This document shows positions 1 through 8,143 of a stretch of DNA of 64,000 bases, one piece after another (within the stretch, counting starts at the first letter, position 1; each line of letters starts with the position of its first letter). The notes under the pieces were generated by a model. It made no database searches. It saw only the letters and a program-made list of their open reading frames with translations, and was not told the DNA's origin. A program made the position numbers and the translations under genes. The stretch comes from Candidatus Phytoplasma oryzae (GTDB lineage: Bacteria > Bacillota_I > Bacilli_A > Acholeplasmatales > Acholeplasmataceae): the NCBI RefSeq assembly GCF_003263355.1, contig NZ_JHUK01000002.1:49483-113482 (forward strand). The letters run 5' to 3'.

Positions 1-95
1 TTTAAATTACAAGCAATAATACCAAATTCCGAAATAGCAACACCTAATGTTTTTTCACCTAAATCTAATCCTAAAAAAGTTTTTTTTTCCTTCAT
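1..95 (-). CDS. ruvX: RuvX/YqgF family Holliday-junction resolvase-like protein, partial (N-terminus only)
   Basis: Only the first 31 or so codons lie in the window; the gene runs off the left edge. The visible N-terminus contains GLDLGEKTLGVAIS, the first strand and metal-binding aspartate of the RuvX/YqgF RNase H-like fold. Members act in pre-16S rRNA 5' end maturation and are proposed Holliday junction resolvases. The ATG at 95-93 is preceded by TTGGAG about 9 nt upstream. It overlaps the alaS stop codon as ATGA, so translation is probably coupled. alaS-ruvX adjacency is common in Firmicutes and Mollicutes. Confidence 0.85.
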   Translation of the reverse strand, partial: MKEKKTFLGLDLGEKTLGVAISEFGIIACNL

Positions 96-2749
96 AAAAA
101 ATTTCTCCAAAATGATAAAAATTCATTTATTTTAGTACAATCTTCAATTATCCCTTGACAAAAATTTAAATTTCCCCCGCCTTTAACATTAAAATCATTT
201 TTAATTTTTTTCATAAACTTTTCTATATTAATTGTTTTACTTTTGCATATAAAAAAAAGTTTTTTTTCTCTTTTTTGACATAAACACAAAAAATTTATAC
301 TTAATTTATTAAATAAATATTCTAATACAGTTTTAAGCATATGATTATCGAAATCTTTTTTCTTAATAAATATTAACATTTCTTTTTCAATTTGAGAAGG
401 AATTAATTTAGAAACCTGTTCTAAAATTTCTTTATTTTTAATTTTTAAAAACTCTTTTTCTAATTTTACTAATTTTTTTCTTAAAATAATTAAATTACTT
501 TTATAATTTTGTATATAACGATAACTATTAGGAACTGAATCGGATAAATTATCATCAAATTCTATATTTTCATAAAAAATAAAATTATTTTTTTCCAAAA
601 CAAAATCTTTTATTTTTTGAATCTTTTTTAAAATTTGTTTTTTTTCTAAATAAAAACTTTCAATTTTTTGTATTAAAATATCTTTTATATTTTCTCCTGT
701 TGAAGCTTCAATTCTATGTATTCCTGAGCCAATAATTTTATAATTAACAATAGCAAATTTTTGTATTTTTTTAGTATTAGAAACATGTGTTCCTCCGCAC
801 AATTGTGAAGAAATATTTGAAATACTAACTATTCTCACAAACTCTTGATTATAAAAATCTTTATTTTTGAAAAAATTTTCATTATTTATAATATTATTAT
901 TAATTTTTTTTAAATCTTTAAAAAGAACTTTTTTAATTAAAACAGAATAATTTTTATTAATCCACAAATTAATTTGATCTTCGATTTGAATTAATTCTTC
1001 AAAAGAAAGAATTTTATAATGATTAAAATCAAATCTTAATATTTCATTATCTATAAATGAACCTTGTTGTTGAACATGTTTTCCTAAAATAATTTTTAAG
1101 GATTCTAATAAAAGATGAGTAGCTGTATGATTAATGGATTTTTTTAATCTTTTTTGAATATCAATTTTAGCAAAAACTTCTTGACCTTCATAAAAAATAT
1201 TTTTTTCTTCTACTTTATGTACAAATATTCCATTAGATAATTTAATTACTTTTTGGACAAAAATACCATTAATGGTGCCTTCATCTGAAGTTTGACCCCC
1301 CATCATAGCATAGAAAGGAGTTTTTTTTAAAATAATTCCTTTTTCACAAACTTTCAACACTTTTGTTTTGGTTTCAAATTGATCATAACCTATAAATTCA
1401 CTTTTAAATTCCCAATTGGAAAATAAAAAGTTTTCCTTTAATGAAAAATTATTTTTGTTTTCTTTAATTAAATTACGAGATAAATCTCTCTGTTTTTTTA
1501 AAAAAAATTCAAAACCTATTAAATCTGTTTTAATATTATTATTTTCAGAAAATTCTAAAATATCTTCTTTAGGGAAACCAAAAGTATCATAAAGTTTAAA
1601 AAAATTTTCTCCTGAAAGTTCGTTATTTTTTACTAATTTGAAAAACATTTTTTCGCTATTTTGTAAATGAAATAAAAATTTTTTTTCTTCTTCTTGAATA
1701 ATTTCTTTAATTAACTTTTCTTTTTCTTGTAATTCAGAATAAGCATTTTTCATCGTATTAATAACAGAAGCAACTAATTTAAATAAAAAAGGTTCTGTGA
1801 AACCTATTTTTTTTCCATTTTGAAATGCTCTTCTTAAAATTCTTTTTAAAACATATCCTCTACCTAAATTAGAAAAAATAGCTCCATCATTAATACAAAA
1901 AACTAAAGCTTTTATATGATCTGCGATTATTTTAAAAGTTTTTTGTCCTTCATATTTACAATTACTCAAAAGAGAAATTTGTCTTATTATAGGAAAAAAA
2001 AGATCTGTCTCAAAATTAGTATCAGTTTTTTGAAAAATACATGATAATCGTTCTAATCCAGCGCCTGTATCAATATTCTTATTCGGAAGTTCTTTATAAT
2101 CTTTTTGAATATAACTATTTGTGCAATTGTATTGGGAAAATACAATATTCCAAATTTCTATAAAACGATTATTCGTAATACCCTCATAAATTAACTCATG
2201 TTCTCTATGATCATATTTAGAACCACGATCAAAAAAAATTTCTGTACAAGGTCCGCAAGGACCTTCCCCAATATTCCAAAAATTTGTTTTCAAAGGTATT
2301 AAATTTTTTTTATTAACTCCTTTTTTTAACCACAAAAAATAAGTTTCTTGATCATCTATAAAATAAGTAATATATAATTTTTCAAGCGGAATAGAAAACC
2401 ATTTTTTTGAAACTAATAACTCATAAGCAAAATCAATAGCCTCTTTTTTAAAATAATCTCCTATAGAAAAATTACCCATCATTTCAAAAAAAGTATGATG
2501 AATAGCTGTATTACCGATATTATCAATATCATTAGTTCTTAAACATTTTTGTATATTAACTATTTTACGAAAAGAAACTTTTTCTATACCACTAAAATAT
2601 TTTTTCAAAGGAGTAATACCAGCGTTAATCCATAACAAACTAGAATCATATTTAGGTATTAAAGAAAAAGAATTTTCTTTATGATGTTTATTTTTTACAA
2701 AAAAATCTATCCATATTTTCCTAATTTGATCAGAAGTTAATATCTTCAT
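92..2749 (-). CDS. alaS: Alanine--tRNA ligase
   Basis: Charges tRNA-Ala in the cytoplasm. The 885-aa length is normal for bacterial AlaRS. Visible features in order: class II catalytic core with HHTFFEMMGNFSIGDYF and NIDTGAGLERL; an editing domain with HTATH and the second zinc-binding element CGGTHVSNT; a C-terminal coiled-coil/C-Ala region. The editing Cys and His residues are all present, so proofreading of mischarged Ser/Gly should work. The start is supported by AAGGA about 12 nt upstream. It lies 72 nt downstream of rpmF, with a terminator between, and is coupled by ATGA to ruvX downstream. Confidence 0.97.
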   Translation of the reverse strand: MKILTSDQIRKIWIDFFVKNKHHKENSFSLIPKYDSSLLWINAGITPLKKYFSGIEKVSFRKIVNIQKCLRTNDIDNIGNTAIHHTFFEMMGNFSIGDYFKKEAIDFAYELLVSKKWFSIPLEKLYITYFIDDQETYFLWLKKGVNKKNLIPLKTNFWNIGEGPCGPCTEIFFDRGSKYDHREHELIYEGITNNRFIEIWNIVFSQYNCTNSYIQKDYKELPNKNIDTGAGLERLSCIFQKTDTNFETDLFFPIIRQISLLSNCKYEGQKTFKIIADHIKALVFCINDGAIFSNLGRGYVLKRILRRAFQNGKKIGFTEPFLFKLVASVINTMKNAYSELQEKEKLIKEIIQEEEKKFLFHLQNSEKMFFKLVKNNELSGENFFKLYDTFGFPKEDILEFSENNNIKTDLIGFEFFLKKQRDLSRNLIKENKNNFSLKENFLFSNWEFKSEFIGYDQFETKTKVLKVCEKGIILKKTPFYAMMGGQTSDEGTINGIFVQKVIKLSNGIFVHKVEEKNIFYEGQEVFAKIDIQKRLKKSINHTATHLLLESLKIILGKHVQQQGSFIDNEILRFDFNHYKILSFEELIQIEDQINLWINKNYSVLIKKVLFKDLKKINNNIINNENFFKNKDFYNQEFVRIVSISNISSQLCGGTHVSNTKKIQKFAIVNYKIIGSGIHRIEASTGENIKDILIQKIESFYLEKKQILKKIQKIKDFVLEKNNFIFYENIEFDDNLSDSVPNSYRYIQNYKSNLIILRKKLVKLEKEFLKIKNKEILEQVSKLIPSQIEKEMLIFIKKKDFDNHMLKTVLEYLFNKLSINFLCLCQKREKKLFFICKSKTINIEKFMKKIKNDFNVKGGGNLNFCQGIIEDCTKINEFLSFWRNFL

Positions 2750-2802
2750 AAAAATTATATTCCTTTTTTAACAAAATATTTAATCTGTATTTTAAAATAA
2801 AA

Positions 2803-2842
2803 AAAGATAATTTCAATAATTTTAAACATTTTCATTATCTTT
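2803..2842 (-). terminator. Intrinsic terminator overlapping the end of rpmF
   Basis: On the minus strand the arm AAAGATAAT (2842-2834) lies inside the last rpmF codons and pairs with ATTATCTTT (2811-2803), followed by a run of T residues. The rpmF stop codon sits in the loop, so a ribosome reaching the stop would cover the hairpin. This may give partial readthrough into alaS. Confidence 0.6.
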
Positions 2843-3019
2843 TTTTTTATTTTTTAAAATTAATTTCCCTTTATAGTAACCACTATTACGTGTTATACGA
2901 TGAGGTAGGGTAAAATTATTAGTTATTGGACATTTTATTAAAGTAGGTTTGGTTAATTTATAATGTGTACGTCTTTTTCTTTTTGCCGTTTTACTAGTTC
3001 TTCTGAAAGGGACAGCCAT
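2822..3019 (-). CDS. rpmF: 50S ribosomal protein L32
   Basis: Small basic ribosomal protein of 65 aa. It starts [20 protein letters not shown], the invariant L32 N-terminus, and has the later [15 protein letters not shown] block. Only one cysteine remains (KCPITNN), so this is the zinc-free form of L32, which is known in many bacteria. AAGGAG lies upstream at a normal distance. A terminator overlaps its 3' end. The neighbour upstream on the same strand is the split tRNA-Arg. Confidence 0.97.
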   Translation of the reverse strand: MAVPFRRTSKTAKRKRRTHYKLTKPTLIKCPITNNFTLPHRITRNSGYYKGKLILKNKKKDNENV

Positions 3020-3217
3020 TTTTTTTATATTCTCCTTTTTTTGATTTTCAAATAAAATAAAATTATATAAAATAATACTTAATCACCTTATTTATATACT
3101 ACTTTATTTTATTAAAAAATAAAAAAATTTTATAAACCTATTTAATTTTTTGATATTTTTAAAAAACATAAATGGCGTTTGAGGAGGGATTCGAACCCCC
3201 GACCGACAGCTTAGAAG

Positions 3218-4134
3218 ATTGGGATAGAATTATTGCGTTTTTTCTTCTTAAGTATTTCATTACAATTAAGCCTCCCACACCACCGGACAAGCAAGTTTCC
3301 AAGCATCCGGCGGTTAAATTAATTATTATTTTTATAATATTTTTTACTAATATTTTACTATTTGATTTTTACTTTTTTAATTTCTTTGTTAGATCTAACT
3401 AAGAAACTATATTCTTTTTAATAAAGATAAACAAAATTTGATCTATATAATAAAATAAAAAAATAAATAAATTATTTAAAATATTTAATTACTTGATATA
3501 TCGTCTCTATCTACTGACTATTTTCTATTATTGTATCTTTATTTAATATTTTTTTATTCAACTAATAATTAAAACTTCATCTTTCGCCTTGTAAAGGGCT
3601 TTCCCCTTTGCCTTGGAAGGTCAGTCCGCTAGCATATTTCAACGTTAACTTTTAATTTCCTTCGACTACTCTGATTCTGCTTTCTCCTTGCCTCATTACT
3701 AAAGTTTAGGAGGATGAAAGTTACTCTATATATTTACCTTTTGACTTTTAGGCAGGATAACCGTGACATATTCTCTTAAATCTTTTTCTATTTAAGTAAA
3801 TTTTTACTATTTTGCACGGTAGGATTCTAGATTTTTATGTTGATAATCCTATAATGCAACAGCCAGCCTTATAGGTACTAGAATATCAGACATCTGTAGT
3901 TTTCTGATAGTTCAGAGTTTACTCCATTTTTTCCCTTAGCCTCATTTCAGAGGTTATCCATAAGTCAATTCAATTCACAAAGTCCCTTAGACTAAACTAC
4001 TTCGTCCGTACTTCATTTTTATGGTTTGCTTTAATTATTTTTCATTTCTTACCAAATAACCAACCATACATTGTCACAAATTATCATTGTGTGTGAGTGG
4101 TTAGATCACAAAATATTAGGCATCTTTTCCGCCC
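3218..4134 (-). mobile_element. ORF-less group II intron inside tRNA-Arg(UCU)
   Basis: The intron reads 4134 to 3218. The 5' end is GGGCGG, one base off the GUGYG consensus, and the 3' end is AT. EBS1 (3863-3856, GCTGTTGC) pairs perfectly with IBS1, the last 8 nt of the 5' exon (4142-4135, GCAACAGC). EBS1 lies in the loop of a 7-bp hairpin CCTATAA/TTATAGG (3875-3848). The base just before EBS1 is G, complementary to the first 3' exon base C, as in a delta-delta' contact. Domain V is at 3315-3280 and domain VI at 3276-3218, with a bulged A at 3225, 8 nt from the 3' splice site. The domain IV position (about 3580-3316) is AT-rich and has stops in all frames; no reverse transcriptase or maturase remnant is recognisable. 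Splicing would therefore need a maturase in trans, or none. Confidence 0.9.
3277..3315 (-). other. Group II intron domain V
   Basis: The lower helix ACCGCCGGA/TCCGGTGGT has the CGC catalytic-triad variant with the expected G-U pair, then a two-base bulge and a 5-bp upper helix closed by a GAAA tetraloop. The upper helix has two U-U mismatches. The 39 bases are identical to 63962-64000, the domain V of the intron in ung. Confidence 0.88.
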
Positions 4135-4219
4135 GCTGTTGCTCTGTCCAGCTGAGCTACTCAAACTTTTTTATTAAAAACAAACTTTGATCAAAAAAAG
4201 GCCTGCTTTACATAGTAAT

Positions 4220-4247
4220 ATTATACTTTAAATCTTTTTTTTTTCAA
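4220..4247 (-). promoter_or_regulatory. Sigma-70 promoter of the tRNA-Arg gene
   Basis: On the minus strand, TTGAAA (4247-4242) and TATAAT (4225-4220) are separated by 16 nt. The expected start is near 4213, about 47 nt before the tRNA 5' end. This suggests that the split tRNA is its own transcription unit. Confidence 0.55.
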
Positions 4248-4284
4248 TCTATTATACCAATAATTTAAATAATATTAACAATTT

Positions 4285-4734
4285 TTATTTTTTTTGTTGA
4301 ATTACTTTCAAAAATAAATAAGGAAATTTATCAAAAATTTCATAAGATTTCCAAATATAAAAATTATTTTTTAATAACCAATCTACTAAATAATTAATTT
4401 TTCCTTGACATCCTAATAGAAAATGTTTTTGAAAAAAAGATGATTTTTTTAATATATTTATAATTGTATGTGGTCCCATTCCACAAATCAAAACTAAATC
4501 AAAATAAACATCTTTAATATTTTCAAAACCATCTGATAAATAAAAAACAACAGGATATTTAATTAATGTTTTTTTAGCCTGTTCTAATGGTTTAATACGA
4601 ATATCAGTAGCAATAGCTTTTTTAATATACCTTAAATCAAAAGCTTTTTTTAGAATCAAACCATGATCTGAACCAATATCTAAAACTATATCATATCCTT
4701 TTAAAAAACTAACAATAAAATTAATTCTTTTCAT
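4285..4734 (-). CDS. trmK: TrmK-like tRNA (adenine-N1)-methyltransferase, short form
   Basis: TrmK methylates N1 of A22 in tRNA using S-adenosylmethionine. The 149-aa protein has the Rossmann SAM-binding motif VLDIGSDHG, the acidic strand ATDI, LSDGFE, and the family's catalytic-region motif as CGMGP (usually AGMGG). B. subtilis TrmK is about 238 aa with a C-terminal coiled-coil tRNA-binding domain; that domain is missing here and the protein ends just after the catalytic domain. The ATG overlaps the rpoD stop as ATGA, and rpoD-trmK order is conserved in Firmicutes. The mature tRNA-Arg nearby has A at the D-loop end, but target choice cannot be read from the sequence. Confidence 0.82.
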   Translation of the reverse strand: MKRINFIVSFLKGYDIVLDIGSDHGLILKKAFDLRYIKKAIATDIRIKPLEQAKKTLIKYPVVFYLSDGFENIKDVYFDLVLICGMGPHTIINILKKSSFFQKHFLLGCQGKINYLVDWLLKNNFYIWKSYEIFDKFPYLFLKVIQQKK

Positions 4735-6029
4735 TTTTTATTAATATTGTTATATAACATTCTTAATTTATTTTGTCTAGAAGGAGATCTCAATCGTCTT
4801 AAGGCTTTTGATTCTATTTGACGAATTCTCTCTCTAGTGACACCGAACTTATTCCCTATTTCTTCTAAAGTATAAATATGTCCATCTAAAAGACCATAAC
4901 GCATTTTTAAAACTTGTTCTTCTCTATCAGTAAGAACTTCTTCTAAAGATTCATCTAAAGTTTTTTTTAATGTTTCTTGTAACATATAATCATGCGGAGA
5001 AATAGCATTAGGATCATGAATAAAATCTCCTAAAGAAGAATCATCTTCCTCTCTAACAGAAGATTCTAAGGAAATAGTTTCTTTTTCTATCATTTGAATA
5101 TCAGTAATTTGTTTTGTATCAATATTCATTTTAGCAGCTACTTCTTTATTTTCAGCTTTTCTAGATAAATCCTGAGTTAATTTACCCCTACAACGAGAAA
5201 TTTTATTCATAGTTTCAATAATATGAACAGGAATTCTAATAGTTCTAGCCTGATCTGCTACCGCTCTAGTAATAGCTTGTCTTATCCACCAAGTAGCATA
5301 AGTAGACATTTTAAAACCTTTAGTATAATCGAACTTATCAATAGCTCTCATTAAACCCATATTACCTTCTTGAATCAAATCTAAAAATAATATTTTTCTC
5401 CCTATATAACGCTTCGCTATAGAAACTACTAATCGATAATTAGCTTCAACTAATTTACTTTTTGCCAAATGAGCTATTTCTATTATTTTTTTATTTTTTT
5501 TAATTTCTTCTTCACTTAAAATAATTTCTTTATTTTTATGCTTTTCTAATTGTTCTTTAGCTTTTAAACCATCATAAACCATTTTAGATTTTTCTTTTTC
5601 TTCTTCTAAGGTTAATAAAGGTATTTGTCCGATTTCTTTTAAATACATTTTAACTGGATCATCAACTTTAATAAAGTTGGAAATTTTTTCTAAGTTCAAA
5701 TTTTCTAATTTTTCTTCTTCTTTACTTTTAATATCTAAAGAATTAATTTCATCATCAATTAACAAATTATCTTCTTTTTTTATATTGTTTTGATCTTTAA
5801 TAATATTGTTAGATTTAACATTTTTATTTATTTTTTTTTTATCAAAAGATGCAAAAAAATCAATAATTTCTTTATTAAAAATATTTTTGTTTTTATAAAA
5901 AATATTAATTAATTTTAAATTTTTTTTAAGTTTATTATTAAAAAATAAAATATTTTCTTTTTCTTCTATATTATCCAATAATAAATAATTTTTTTTATAC
6001 ATTTTTTGTTGAAATATTCTTAAATTCAT
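4731..6029 (-). CDS. rpoD: RNA polymerase primary sigma factor (sigma-70/SigA)
   Basis: Directs RNA polymerase to -10/-35 promoters. Of 432 aa, the first 130 or so are Lys/Asn-rich and poorly conserved. Then come region 1.2 ([16 protein letters not shown]), region 2 with [13 protein letters not shown] for -10 melting, region 3 starting RIPVHIIET, and region 4 with the helix-turn-helix [25 protein letters not shown] lies upstream of the ATG. It is the upstream partner of dnaG-rpoD-trmK, the classic macromolecular-synthesis operon order (without rpsU, which lies elsewhere here). Confidence 0.97.
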   Translation of the reverse strand: MNLRIFQQKMYKKNYLLLDNIEEKENILFFNNKLKKNLKLINIFYKNKNIFNKEIIDFFASFDKKKINKNVKSNNIIKDQNNIKKEDNLLIDDEINSLDIKSKEEEKLENLNLEKISNFIKVDDPVKMYLKEIGQIPLLTLEEEKEKSKMVYDGLKAKEQLEKHKNKEIILSEEEIKKNKKIIEIAHLAKSKLVEANYRLVVSIAKRYIGRKILFLDLIQEGNMGLMRAIDKFDYTKGFKMSTYATWWIRQAITRAVADQARTIRIPVHIIETMNKISRCRGKLTQDLSRKAENKEVAAKMNIDTKQITDIQMIEKETISLESSVREEDDSSLGDFIHDPNAISPHDYMLQETLKKTLDESLEEVLTDREEQVLKMRYGLLDGHIYTLEEIGNKFGVTRERIRQIESKALRRLRSPSRQNKLRMLYNNINKK

Positions 6030-6088
6030 ATTTTTTTACCCTTTTTTATTTTTTCAAAAATATATTTTTTTTAATATCTAATTTTAAA

Positions 6089-8077
6089 TTATTCCTGAAT
6101 ATTTTTCATATTATAATAAACTCTTATTTCGTCTTTAATTTTTTCTATTTCTTTTTTTTTATTCTGTATTTCTTCTTCTTTTTTTTTAATATTTATAGTT
6201 AACTCTTTGAATTTTTCTTTATTATTATTTTGAGAAAAAAAATTTTTTTTATCAATAATTTTTTTTCTTTCTTTTTTAATTTTTTCTATTTCGTGATAAA
6301 TATTATTAATTTTCAATTGAAAATAAAAAATTTTTAAATCTTCTTGATTAGTAATTCTTTTCTTTTTTTTAAAAAAGAAACTTTGTTGAATATCTAATAA
6401 TAAATCATAAATTGAAAAATAAGAATCAATTTTATTTAAAAAATTATTATAAATTTTAATAAAATTTTCTATATTGATACCATTATTAATTTCTTGTTCA
6501 GAAGCATAAATATCATAATATTCTTTTACTTTATCAATAATTTCTATAATAACAGGATTAGAAATATATTGAACAATATCATGTCTAATAAAATCAATAT
6601 ATTCTCTATTTAATAAAATATCATTAATTATATCTATTTCATGAAAAGTAACATTATTTTTAATAATATTTTTAATTTTTTTATCTATATACAAAATAGG
6701 ATTAGGTAAATAAAAATTATTATTAGAAAAAATATTTAAACTATAATTATTTAAATCAACATAAATTTGATATTTAGAATAAATTTCTTTTTGATAATAT
6801 TCTTGATTCTTATGATTATGAAATTTTAGCAAATTATAAATTTCTTTTTTAATATTATTTATATCTTTGCCGCATTCTTGCAATTTTTCTATATTATAAA
6901 ATATAAAATCTTTAATATTATTTTTTTTAAAAGAATGAAAATTATCATAATTTTCACTAAAATTAATATATTGATCAGGGTCTATATTATGAGGTAAAAA
7001 TAATATACTTACCTTAAAACTGTTTTGATTAAGTATTTTTGATATTTTTAAAGAAGCTTCTTGACCAGAATCATCACCATCAAAAAAAATTAAAACATTA
7101 TTAGTTAGTGATTTTAAAAGATCAATTTGTTGTTTAGTTATTTGAGTTCCCATTGTAGCAATAACGTTTTTTTGTTGAATTTTAAATAAAGAAATAACAT
7201 CAAAAAAACCTTCGCATAAAATAATTTCCTCTTTTTCTTTTATAAATTTATAATGTTCAAAAAAACGATATAATAAGTTACTCTTTTTAAATAAAACAGT
7301 TTCAGAATTAAATAAATATTTTGTTTGATTTTTTTTATTTTCTTCAATTAAACGTCCTACAAAACCAACAATTTGACCTTTAAAATTAGTTAAAGGTAAA
7401 ATAAACCTATTTCTAAAAAAATCATAATATTCATCAGAATTTTCTTTTTTTTTCACCAAACTTAATTTTACTAAATCTTTTAAATTATGTTTTTTGACTT
7501 CTAACAAGTATTTAAGAAGAGAATTATAATGAGAACCTGCAAAACCTAATTGAAATTCTTTAATAAGATCAAAATTTAACTTTCTTTCTTGTAAATATGC
7601 AATTAAAGAATGCTGAATATCCATTCTTAATATTTTTTTTAAATCTATATTTTGATATTTTTTTGGGTTTTTTAATAAACTATTTTGAATATCATAACGA
7701 AAAAAAGATCTTAAAGAATTACAATAATATTCACAAGTATCTTTTAAAATAACATATAAAGGATTTTTTGGATAATCATTAACTTTCAAAAAAGATAATT
7801 TTAAATTAAATTTCTGTGATAATTCCTTAATAGTTTCATCAATAGAAATTTTTTTTAACTGCTGATAAAATTTAAAAGGAGCGCCACCATTTAAACAAGA
7901 CATACATAAAGCAATATTTTTTTCAGGAGATACAGAAAAAGAAGGGGTTTTTTCCACATGAAAAGGACATAAACCCATAAAATTTTTACCTGTTTTTTTC
8001 AAAAAAATACCACATTTGGTTACTAATTCTACAATAGAAATTTGGTTATTAATCTCTTTAATCAATTTTTTATTCAT
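6089..8077 (-). CDS. dnaG: DNA primase
   Basis: Makes RNA primers at the replication fork. The 662-aa protein has an N-terminal CHC2 zinc finger (CPFHVEKTPSF then CMSCLNGG), the primase core, and a TOPRIM domain with CEGFFDV and FFDGDDSGQEA, which hold the catalytic Glu and Asp residues. The C-terminal third, where DnaB helicase binds, is Lys/Glu-rich and predicted coiled coil. The protein is somewhat longer than the usual 600 aa because of this tail. No clear Shine-Dalgarno precedes the ATG. dnaG is followed by rpoD, 59 nt away. Confidence 0.96.
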   Translation of the reverse strand: MNKKLIKEINNQISIVELVTKCGIFLKKTGKNFMGLCPFHVEKTPSFSVSPEKNIALCMSCLNGGAPFKFYQQLKKISIDETIKELSQKFNLKLSFLKVNDYPKNPLYVILKDTCEYYCNSLRSFFRYDIQNSLLKNPKKYQNIDLKKILRMDIQHSLIAYLQERKLNFDLIKEFQLGFAGSHYNSLLKYLLEVKKHNLKDLVKLSLVKKKENSDEYYDFFRNRFILPLTNFKGQIVGFVGRLIEENKKNQTKYLFNSETVLFKKSNLLYRFFEHYKFIKEKEEIILCEGFFDVISLFKIQQKNVIATMGTQITKQQIDLLKSLTNNVLIFFDGDDSGQEASLKISKILNQNSFKVSILFLPHNIDPDQYINFSENYDNFHSFKKNNIKDFIFYNIEKLQECGKDINNIKKEIYNLLKFHNHKNQEYYQKEIYSKYQIYVDLNNYSLNIFSNNNFYLPNPILYIDKKIKNIIKNNVTFHEIDIINDILLNREYIDFIRHDIVQYISNPVIIEIIDKVKEYYDIYASEQEINNGINIENFIKIYNNFLNKIDSYFSIYDLLLDIQQSFFFKKKKRITNQEDLKIFYFQLKINNIYHEIEKIKKERKKIIDKKNFFSQNNNKEKFKELTINIKKKEEEIQNKKKEIEKIKDEIRVYYNMKNIQE

Positions 8078-8143
8078 TTTTTTATATTTATTTATAAATT
8101 ATTATTATTTACTTAATAAATTATTTTTTAATATTTCCAAATA

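Larger units (their letters stand above)
3173..4166 (-). tRNA. tRNA-Arg(UCU), split by a 917-nt group II intron
   Basis: The 5' exon is 4166-4135 (32 nt) and the 3' exon is 3217-3173 (45 nt). Joined, they give a 77-nt tRNA: acceptor GTTTGAG/CTCAAAC, D stem GCTC/GAGC, anticodon stem ACAGC/GCTGT, loop CTTCTAA with anticodon TCT, 5-nt variable loop, T arm GGGGG-TTCGAAT-CCCTC, discriminator G and encoded CCA. All stems pair (one G-U in the T stem). The anticodon reads AGA/AGG; AGA is the most frequent Arg codon in genes such as gyrB here. The break lies exactly between nt 31 and 32, at the base of the anticodon loop. The exons show no decay, which argues that the tRNA is still made by splicing. 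Whether another tRNA-Arg(UCU) copy exists elsewhere is not visible. Confidence 0.92.

Noticed and set aside
3172..3402. Plus-strand 76-residue frame over the tRNA-Arg 3' exon
   Set aside because: It reads the complement of the tRNA 3' exon and of intron domains V and VI. It has no ribosome site and its first residues are just the T-arm.
3218..4134. Group I intron in the tRNA
   Set aside because: Group I introns start after a U and end in G and lack domain V. This insert has domain V/VI, a bulged A and EBS1-IBS1 pairing, so group II fits.
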